Position numbers and translations under genes: made by a program. DNA of 17,074 nt from positions 1 through 17,074 of the forward strand of contig CALGOO010000287.1 in the NCBI GenBank assembly GCA_937960715.1. Reading direction: 5' to 3'. The notes beneath the pieces are model-generated. The model worked only from the letters and a program-made list of their open reading frames with translations, was not told the DNA's origin and did not search any database. Each line of letters begins with the position of its first letter. The first letter of the stretch is position 1. Of this stretch, positions 8,747-13,636 are shown piece after piece. This DNA comes from an uncultured Candidatus Competibacteraceae bacterium (GTDB taxonomy: Bacteria; Pseudomonadota; Gammaproteobacteria; Competibacterales; Competibacteraceae).

Positions 8747-9631
8747 ATGAGCGCAACCTGGGGCGACCACCTGCGCCACCTGCCACAACTTCTACTGCCG
8801 CAACGGTCGCTAACCCGCCTGGTTTACCGCCTGGCGCGAGCTCGGACACCCTGGTTCAAGGACGCGCTGATTCGCCACTTCGCCCGGCGATTTCGCGTGA
8901 ATCTGGATGAGGCGCTGGAGCCAAATCCCCGCGTTTACCCGGATTTCAACGCCTTCTTCACCCGCGCGCTCAAGCCGGGCGCGCGGCCAGTGGCGCCCGG
9001 CGACCGAGTGGTGTGCTGTCCGGTGGACGGCACGGTCAGTCAGATCGGTTTCGCCGAGGCCGATACATTGCTGCAAGCCAAGGGGCGAAACTTTTCGCTG
9101 ACCGCGCTGCTGGGCGGCGACGCGGAACGGGCGCGACCGTTTCAGGGCGGCGCGTTCGCCACCTTGTATCTGTCGCCGCGCGACTATCACCGCATCCACA
9201 TGCCGTTGGCCGGCCGGTTGCGGGAGATGGCGCACATTCCCGGCAAGCTGTTCAGCGTGTCGCCGCTGACGACCCGGATGGTACCGGAATTGTTCGCCCG
9301 CAACGAACGGGTGGTGGCGCTGTTCGATACTCCAGCAGGGCCGATGGCGCTGGTGCTGGTGGGGGCGATCAACGTGGCGTCCATCGAAACCGTGTGGGCG
9401 GGGGCGATCACGCCGCCGTTGGGTAAAGCGATCCGCGACTGGAACTATCCGCCCAACGGAGATGACGCGGTGCGGTTGGACAAGGGCGCGGAAATGGGCC
9501 GTTTCAACCTGGGGTCCACCGTGATTCTGCTATTTGGCCGGGGCGCGGTGCGCTGGGAAGCCGACCTGCGCCCCGGCGCGACGGCGCGGATGGGACAAAG
9601 ACTTGGGAAAGCGATCGGGCCGGTTGTCTAA
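8747..9631 (+). CDS. psd: Phosphatidylserine decarboxylase proenzyme
   Basis: The enzyme decarboxylates phosphatidylserine to phosphatidylethanolamine at the inner membrane. The 294-residue proenzyme is expected to cleave itself within LGST, between Gly256 and Ser257, to give a large beta chain and a short alpha chain with an N-terminal pyruvoyl group. The charge-relay residues are visible: Asp94 in PVDGTV and His151 in DYHRIHMP, with spacing to Ser257 close to the E. coli Asp90-His147-Ser254 arrangement. The start ATG at 8747 has a modest AAGG upstream. The C-terminus (MGQRLG) is family-like, so the gene looks intact. On its 3' side the opposite strand carries an avd-like fragment whose homology stops about 10 bp from the psd stop codon; no plus-strand terminator with a T-run follows psd. 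Confidence 0.96.
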   Translation: MSATWGDHLRHLPQLLLPQRSLTRLVYRLARARTPWFKDALIRHFARRFRVNLDEALEPNPRVYPDFNAFFTRALKPGARPVAPGDRVVCCPVDGTVSQIGFAEADTLLQAKGRNFSLTALLGGDAERARPFQGGAFATLYLSPRDYHRIHMPLAGRLREMAHIPGKLFSVSPLTTRMVPELFARNERVVALFDTPAGPMALVLVGAINVASIETVWAGAITPPLGKAIRDWNYPPNGDDAVRLDKGAEMGRFNLGSTVILLFGRGAVRWEADLRPGATARMGQRLGKAIGPVV

Positions 9632-9640
9632 CCGCGACGA

Positions 9641-9760
9641 TTCCCCCAGCGTGAACCGGCGCGAACGCGGAAACTGACCAAGGAGCGGAATGAGCCAGGC
9701 CAGCAGTTCATGACAAGCTTGCACGGCGCGCGGCGTTCGATCATCGGTTTTTTCGCCCAT
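9641..9760 (-). pseudogene. 5' fragment of a DGR accessory gene (avd/bAvd, four-helix-bundle family)
   Basis: An ATG at 9760, preceded by a purine-rich GGATGGGG, begins a frame whose first 40 residues read like bAvd/four-helix-bundle proteins of diversity-generating retroelements. The recognisable parts are QACHELLAWLIPLLGQFPR followed by RRFTLGE. Family members continue after FTLGER with an acidic helix; here the sequence switches after Glu40 to SSRLDNRPDRF, which is merely the antisense of the psd 3' end. The family protein is usually about 110-125 residues, so roughly two-thirds is lost and the gene should not work. It lies downstream of the TIR-FGE gene on the same strand, where avd commonly sits in DGRs. 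The assignment rests on recognised family wording, not on a search. Confidence 0.7.
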
Positions 9761-9772
9761 GCCCCATCCGCT

Positions 9773-9803
9773 AAAAAAACGACCAGGGGGCTTCGCCCCC
9801 TGG
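9773..9803 (-). terminator. Rho-independent-type hairpin after the TIR-FGE gene; possible DGR cruciform
   Basis: On the minus strand CCAGGGGGC, a GAA loop and GCCCCCTGG form a 9-bp perfect stem (9783-9803), followed within a few bases by a run of seven T (9773-9779). It begins about 30 bp after the stop of the TIR-FGE gene. This is a textbook intrinsic terminator for that gene. GC-rich hairpins with short purine loops just downstream of the variable region are also known in DGRs, where they assist retrohoming, so a dual role is possible. Confidence 0.8.
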
Positions 9804-9832
9804 ACCCCCGTAAAGGGAAAAAGAAAAAAAGA

Positions 9833-11140
9833 TCAAAGGGTTAAGGTCCTGGCGAGACGGAACCCGGCGCCGTAGTCCCAATCGCGCGGGTTGCTCCCGC
9901 CGCGAGCGGCCGACCGCAACCACTTCGGTTCGTTGTACCACGAGCCGCCCCGCAGCACCCGGGAACCGCCGGAATTCGGATCGCTGACAATCCGCAATTC
10001 GGCGCCGCCATAACCCCCGTCGTATTCCGACCCGGTCCATTCCCAGACGTTGCCGTGCAGGTCGTGGAGTCCCCAGGCATTGGCCGGAAATTGGCCTACT
10101 TCTACAGTGTTACCACTCAAACCATAATTGGCTTGCTTCTCATTGATAGTGGTTCCGAAATAAAACGGCGTTGCCGTTCCCGCCCGACAGGCGTATTCCC
10201 ATTCGGCTTCAGTCGGCAGACGATAGGTTTGGCCGGTTTGCTGTGACAGCCATTCCGCGTAGGCCATCGCATCGACCCAGGTGACGTTGATGACCGGGCG
10301 CCGCTCTCGGCCCCAGCCTTCACCAGATGGCTTCTCTCGCTTGGTCGCCGTGGCAAAGCGGTCGTATTCCTCGAAAGTCACGGCAAACTTGCCCAGCGCG
10401 AATGGCGCGACTTCAACTTCATGCTGGCGTTCGTTGTCTCGTCGCTCCGGTTCGTCCGGTGGCGATCCCATCAAGAATCTCCCACCGGGAATGACCACCA
10501 TCACCGGACTTTCGCCGCCGTTCTTGAGAGAATCGCGAAATTCTGCTTCTATCGCCAATGCTTGCGCCGCTTGGCGTTGCAATGCTTGTACTTGCGACGC
10601 TGACCAGCCGTGAATATTTTGAATGGCCGGCAATGCCGGGGCGGCGGGAACCATCACAGGCGGCGCGGCGGGCGTGGGGGACGTCGCCGAAGAAAGCGGC
10701 GGCGCCACCGCTTCGATCTTTTTGACGATTTCGACCAGCGCACTATCTTGTCTGGCGCGATTCATGCCGGACAGCGGTCTTGCGGGATCGTGGGCCGCTT
10801 GGTATTTGGCAATGACCGTTCGCGTGTAGTGGCTGGACCGAACTGGAATCCAGAGAATAGCTAATCCTTCCGTCCTGTTTGCTTCCAATAGCGGCGGCAA
10901 TTCGTTTTCATGAATGAATTTCGACGCCAAAAAATCTGGACTGACCAGCAATACCGCTACTTTCGCCCGCGCTAAAGCCTTTTTGATTTCTTCCTTCCAA
11001 ATCTCACCCGGTTTTATGATGGTGTCGTCCCACACCGAAACCGTTCCATCGCGCTGCAATGGAGTGAGGTGAGTTTTCAATTTATCCAGCCATCCTTTGT
11101 CTTTATGGCTATAGCTGATAAAAACCTGATCCCTGCTCAT
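9833..11140 (-). CDS. TIR domain fused to an FGE-sulfatase/C-type-lectin-fold domain; likely DGR target protein
   Basis: The protein is 435 residues. Residues 1-145 form a TIR domain: VFISYSHKDKGWLDKL at the start, WDDTIIKPGEIW, and VLLVSPDFLASKFIHENEL. Glu80 is a candidate for the NAD-hydrolase glutamate seen in active TIR domains. A Pro/Ala-rich linker (147-172) leads to a short helical segment (about 178-206) and an FGE-like domain (212-432) with MVVIPGGRFLMGSP, YRLPTEAEWEYACRAG and LHGNVWEWTGSEYD. The catalytic cysteines of true formylglycine-generating enzymes are absent from the C-terminal part, so it is probably a ligand-binding lectin-type fold. Its end, RGGSWYNEPKWLRSA through GFRLAR, is the usual variable region of FGE-type DGR targets. 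No signal peptide is seen, so it is cytoplasmic. A promoter is visible upstream; a hairpin terminator and an avd fragment follow. A defence or recognition role is inferred. Confidence 0.93.
   Translation of the reverse strand: MSRDQVFISYSHKDKGWLDKLKTHLTPLQRDGTVSVWDDTIIKPGEIWKEEIKKALARAKVAVLLVSPDFLASKFIHENELPPLLEANRTEGLAILWIPVRSSHYTRTVIAKYQAAHDPARPLSGMNRARQDSALVEIVKKIEAVAPPLSSATSPTPAAPPVMVPAAPALPAIQNIHGWSASQVQALQRQAAQALAIEAEFRDSLKNGGESPVMVVIPGGRFLMGSPPDEPERRDNERQHEVEVAPFALGKFAVTFEEYDRFATATKREKPSGEGWGRERRPVINVTWVDAMAYAEWLSQQTGQTYRLPTEAEWEYACRAGTATPFYFGTTINEKQANYGLSGNTVEVGQFPANAWGLHDLHGNVWEWTGSEYDGGYGGAELRIVSDPNSGGSRVLRGGSWYNEPKWLRSAARGGSNPRDWDYGAGFRLARTLTL
9857..9955 (-). other. Candidate DGR variable region (VR) at the 3' end of the TIR-FGE gene
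   Basis: This stretch encodes residues 396-428. A fixed framework (RGGSW, P405, LRSA, R413, P418, GFR) alternates with positions that in DGR targets of this fold are usually specified by AAC/AAT codons in the template repeat: residues 402-404, 406-407, 412, 414-417 and 419-425. Many of the codons at these positions end in C (TAC, AAC, GGC, AGC, CGC, GAC), as expected if only adenines at the first two codon positions had been replaced. No template repeat lies in the window, so this is a candidate only. Confidence 0.5.
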
Positions 11141-11184
11141 ATTGTCGGACTCGTCGGCTTTGTTCTGAGTTTTTGATCGACTGT

Positions 11185-11214
11185 ATCATAGCGTATCAGT
11201 TTGAGCTTTGTCGA
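11185..11214 (-). promoter_or_regulatory. Sigma70-like promoter for the TIR-FGE gene
   Basis: On the minus strand a -35 box TCGACA (11209-11214, five of six consensus bases) is separated by 18 bp from a -10 box TATGAT (11185-11190, five of six). Predicted transcription would begin about 35-40 nt before the ATG at 11140. The Shine-Dalgarno region of the gene is weak. Confidence 0.5.
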
Positions 11215-11310
11215 AAGCGGGCACGGGATCGCTGGCAACAAATTAACCCCGCACCGACATCCAGATAGCTGCCACGCTGGCCCCAGAAATCTGTCGATTA
11301 CACACAAGTC

Positions 11311-11417
11311 TCCCTCCCCCCTTGCGGGGGAGGGTTGACCGATCAGCCCGCCATAACTCAAGGAGTTGTGATTCAACCCTACCCCCCCTCCCTCGCCCTC
11401 CCCCGCAAGGGGGAGGA
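11311..11417. repeat. REP-like pair of GC-rich palindromes in inverted orientation
   Basis: The left unit (11311-11334) pairs CCCTCCCCC with GGGGGAGGG across a CTTGC loop. The right unit (11396-11416) has almost the same stem with a GCAA loop and is the reverse complement of the left. They bracket about 60 bp, so the whole could fold as two hairpins or one larger structure, as in bacterial interspersed mosaic elements. A related palindrome occurs at 17028-17048. No T-run follows, which argues against simple terminators. Confidence 0.65.
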
Positions 11418-11660
11418 GATTTCATGGTTTTTAATACTAAGAGAATCAATTTGTTGGAGATACATGTAATGGACAGCCTCAGAAATCGGCACGGCCAACC
11501 CAAAGATCATGGATTCCATCCTGATCGATCGAAAGAAATCGACTGAAACCTCCAACCCTCCGGCGCGAGCTTGAGCTAAAATTGAATTATATCGTTACAG
11601 TTGGGCGCGACCAGTGAGCCACCACGCTGGCCGACGTTGGAATAAAACGAGGAGAAGATC

Positions 11661-11846
11661 ATGAAACCGCAAGCCTTCGATCTGAACGACATCACCCACG
11701 AACCCTCCGACGAACAACTCGACGCCCTGATGGAAGCGGTCGCGACCGAAGCCCGCAAGCACGCCCGGATGGCGCGCGAACAACTCATGATCCGCCTGCG
11801 GGCCGAGATCATGGCGATCCATCGGCCCCTCCAGCCCCAGACCTGA
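11661..11846 (+). CDS. Small charged helical protein, copy 1 (unknown function)
   Basis: The gene encodes 61 residues and has a good Shine-Dalgarno, GAGGAG (11649-11654), 6 nt before the ATG. The product is hydrophilic and probably helical, with core EPSDEQLDALMEAVATEA and a C-terminal MAIHRPLQPQT. I do not recognise a named family. A paralogue at 12750-12938 is nearly identical over the whole core. Each copy immediately precedes a different gene: a Uma2-family protein here and a zeta-toxin-like kinase there. That repeated position suggests a partner, antitoxin or chaperone-like role for the downstream product, which is inference only. No DNA-binding motif is evident. Confidence 0.8.
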   Translation: MKPQAFDLNDITHEPSDEQLDALMEAVATEARKHARMAREQLMIRLRAEIMAIHRPLQPQT

Positions 11847-11856
11847 CCGACGGGGA
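11683..11856 (+). repeat. 174-bp duplicated segment, copy 1 (copy 2 at 12775-12948)
   Basis: The two segments align without gaps at a fixed offset of 1092 bp. By hand count 158 of 174 bases match (about 91%). The duplication covers most of the small-protein gene and runs 10 bp beyond its stop codon, into the first codons of the zeta-like gene in copy 2 and into the leader of the Uma2 gene in copy 1. Similarity ends abruptly after the shared GACGGGGA. Confidence 0.9.
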
Positions 11857-11881
11857 CATTCGCCGGGAAAACGAAACCGCC

Positions 11882-12685
11882 ATGACTGCCACCGCCATTA
11901 CTCCGCCACTCGCTCCGCCAGCCCGCGCCGGCGCGATGCCTCCCCGCCATTCACCCACCGAGGTCGTCTATCCCGACAGCGACGGCAAGCCCATGGCTGA
12001 CAACACCCGGCAATTCACCTACATCGTCACCATTCAGGGCGGCATCGCCGCGTTGTTCGCCGATAACCCCAACGTCTTCGTCGCGGGTGATCTGCTCTGG
12101 TATCCGGTCGAGGGCGACAACAAGATTCGGGCCGCGCCCGACACCATGGTGGTGTTCGGCCGGCCACCGGGCCACCGAGGCTCCTACCTGCAATGGCGGG
12201 AAGGCAATCTGCCCCCGCAAGTCGTGTTCGAAGTGCTCTCGCCCGGCAATACCGCCGCCGAGATGACCCGCAAGTTCCGTTTCTACGAACAATACGGCGT
12301 GGAGGAATACTATCTCTACGATCCGGATCGCGGCGCGCTCGACGGCTGGATTCGCCGGGAGGGCCGACTGGAGGACGTGCCCGCCATGCAAGGCTGGATC
12401 AGCCCACGCTTGAGGATACGGTTCGCGCTGGAAGGTCTCGACCTCGTTTTATACCGACCGGACGGGCGGCGGTTCGAGACCTTCGTCGAATTGGAGCAGC
12501 GCGCCGAGGCGGAACGCCAGCGGGCCGAGGCCGAACGGCAACGGGCGGAAGAGGAATATCAGCGGGCCGAAACCGAACGGCAACGGGCGGAAGAGGAATA
12601 TCAGCGGGCCGAGGCCGAACGTCTGCGCGCCGAACGACTGGCCGAACAATTGCGGATGCTGGGTATCGAACCCGATGCCATGTAA
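11882..12685 (+). CDS. Uma2-family (DUF820) PD-(D/E)XK nuclease-like protein with a C-terminal coiled coil
   Basis: The 267-residue protein carries a Uma2/DUF820 domain (about 25-195). The family signatures are APDTMVVFG, VVFEVLSPGN and the YGVEEYYLYDPDRG segment; Asp and Glu of the first two are the presumed metal ligands. Uma2 proteins have a restriction-endonuclease-like fold, but the role of most is unknown. Residues about 200-258 form a long charged coiled coil of RAEAERQ/RAEEEYQ heptads encoded by a 42-bp DNA repeat, which could mediate oligomerisation. The ATG at 11882 has only a weak ribosome site. A CTG at 11843, in frame and overlapping the TGA of the small gene, would add 13 residues (TDGDIRRENETA after the start) and is the exact counterpart of the zeta-like gene's ATG. 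Translation from CTG is possible but unproven. Confidence 0.88.
   Translation: MTATAITPPLAPPARAGAMPPRHSPTEVVYPDSDGKPMADNTRQFTYIVTIQGGIAALFADNPNVFVAGDLLWYPVEGDNKIRAAPDTMVVFGRPPGHRGSYLQWREGNLPPQVVFEVLSPGNTAAEMTRKFRFYEQYGVEEYYLYDPDRGALDGWIRREGRLEDVPAMQGWISPRLRIRFALEGLDLVLYRPDGRRFETFVELEQRAEAERQRAEAERQRAEEEYQRAETERQRAEEEYQRAEAERLRAERLAEQLRMLGIEPDAM
12531..12614 (+). repeat. Two 42-bp tandem repeats coding coiled-coil heptads
   Basis: Two consecutive 42-bp units (12531-12572 and 12573-12614) are almost identical; 40 bases from CCGAACGG to CGGGCCGA recur exactly. Each encodes 14 residues, that is two heptads (ERQRAEEEYQRA plus two). Flanking units are more diverged copies. Because the unit is in frame, slippage would change coil length without breaking the gene. 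Confidence 0.85.
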
Positions 12686-12749
12686 AATAGTTCGTTAGCC
12701 GCTAGTTCCACTTATTTCGACCTTATCGCGATCCCGGAGGATTTGATCG

Positions 12750-12938
12750 ATGATCCAGCACGCTCGATTCAACTTGAACGACATCCTCCACGAACCCTCC
12801 GACGAACAACTCGACGCCCTGATGGAGGCGGTCGCCACCGAAGCGCGCAAGCACGCCCAGGCGGCGCGCGAACAACTCATGGTCCGCCTGCGGGCCGAGA
12901 TCACCGCCATCCACCGGCCGCTCCAGCCCCAGGCATGA
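12750..12938 (+). CDS. Small charged helical protein, copy 2 (possible antitoxin-like partner of the zeta-like kinase)
   Basis: The gene encodes 62 residues, with GGAGG (12736-12740) 9 nt before the ATG. The N-terminus (MIQHARFNL) differs from copy 1, but from NDI onward the two are nearly the same. The stop TGA overlaps the ATG of the next gene in the arrangement ATGA (12935-12938), so translation of the kinase is probably coupled to it. Small upstream genes overlapping a toxin gene are typical of type II toxin-antitoxin operons, and this fits as an antitoxin, but it does not resemble the epsilon antitoxin and I cannot name a family. Confidence 0.82.
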   Translation: MIQHARFNLNDILHEPSDEQLDALMEAVATEARKHAQAAREQLMVRLRAEITAIHRPLQPQA

Positions 12939-13573
12939 CCGACGGGGAAAAGCCCCGGCTGATCGTGGTCGCCGGCCCCAACGGCTCCGGCAAGACCTCG
13001 ATCACCCAGCAATTGCTGATGCACGAATGGATGGACGGGTGCGTCTACGTCAACCCGGACTTCATCGCCCGCGACGAATTCGGTGACTGGAACGCGCCGG
13101 ACGCGGTCGTCCAGGCCGCGAAGCGGGCCGCCGAAATTCGCGAGGATTGCCTGACGACAGGTCGCAGCCTGGCTTTCGAGACGGTGCTGTCCGCGCCGGA
13201 CAAGATGGATTTCATCCGCCGGGCCGGAGACGCCGGCTTCTTCGTCCGGCTGTTCTTCGTGGGCACCGACGATCCCTCGATCAACGCCAAACGGGTCGCC
13301 ATGCGGGTGATGGAAGGCGGCCACGACGTGCCGATCCGCAAGATCATCAGTCGCTACACCAAATCGCTGGCCTACTGTTCGGTCGTGGCCTGGCTGGCCG
13401 ACCGGACCTACGTGTACGACAATTCCGTGGACGACGCCCGCGCCAAGCTGCTGTTTCGCGCCTCGAGGGGTCGGCTGGTCAAGGTCTATGGCGAGATCAA
13501 TCCCTGGGCCGACGAAATCGCGCAACGACTGCTGCCCGTGCAAGCCGACGACGCGCCGCTTCTTCCTCCCTGA
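12935..13573 (+). CDS. Zeta-toxin-like P-loop kinase (COG4185-type predicted ATPase)
   Basis: The 212-residue protein starts at the ATG overlapping the small gene; a longer frame beginning at 12743 would run through that gene and is not credible. Walker A is GPNGSGKT (residues 14-21). Further family motifs are YVNPDFIARDEF, LAFETVLSAPDKMDFI and the VAMRVMEGGHDVP-IRKIISRY region, which carries the basic residues that typically contact the phosphates. Zeta toxins phosphorylate UDP-N-acetylglucosamine and block cell-wall synthesis. COG4185 relatives share the fold, but most have no proven substrate, so toxin activity is an inference from family and from the overlapping small gene. It ends 63 bp before thrC. 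Confidence 0.88.
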   Translation: MTDGEKPRLIVVAGPNGSGKTSITQQLLMHEWMDGCVYVNPDFIARDEFGDWNAPDAVVQAAKRAAEIREDCLTTGRSLAFETVLSAPDKMDFIRRAGDAGFFVRLFFVGTDDPSINAKRVAMRVMEGGHDVPIRKIISRYTKSLAYCSVVAWLADRTYVYDNSVDDARAKLLFRASRGRLVKVYGEINPWADEIAQRLLPVQADDAPLLPP

Positions 13574-13636
13574 CCTGCTTTCCCAACGGCCATTTCCGCG
13601 ACCCTCTCCGACCTCATGACCCCCGAGGATTCCTTC

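Larger units (their letters stand above)
11141..11660. other. Intergenic region between the divergent TIR-FGE and small-protein genes
   Basis: These 520 bp separate two divergent transcription units. They contain the TIR-FGE promoter on the left and the GC palindrome pair at 11311-11417. The right-hand part (11461-11640) is AT-richer and holds a TTGAGC (11571-11576) that could be a -35 box for the small gene, but no convincing -10 lies at the right distance. I see no credible coding sequence or RNA gene. Confidence 0.6.

Noticed and set aside
11311..11417. The GC palindromes as intrinsic terminators
   Set aside because: No T-run follows either stem on either strand, and the inverted-pair arrangement fits REP-type elements better.
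12743..12934. Extended N-terminus for the zeta-like gene
   Set aside because: This part of the frame overlaps the small gene, whose sequence is conserved between two copies in the other frame and has its own Shine-Dalgarno.
13616..13636. ATG at 13616 as the thrC start
   Set aside because: It lacks a ribosome site at the right distance, while the ATG at 13637 has GAGGA 7 nt upstream and matches the family N-terminus.
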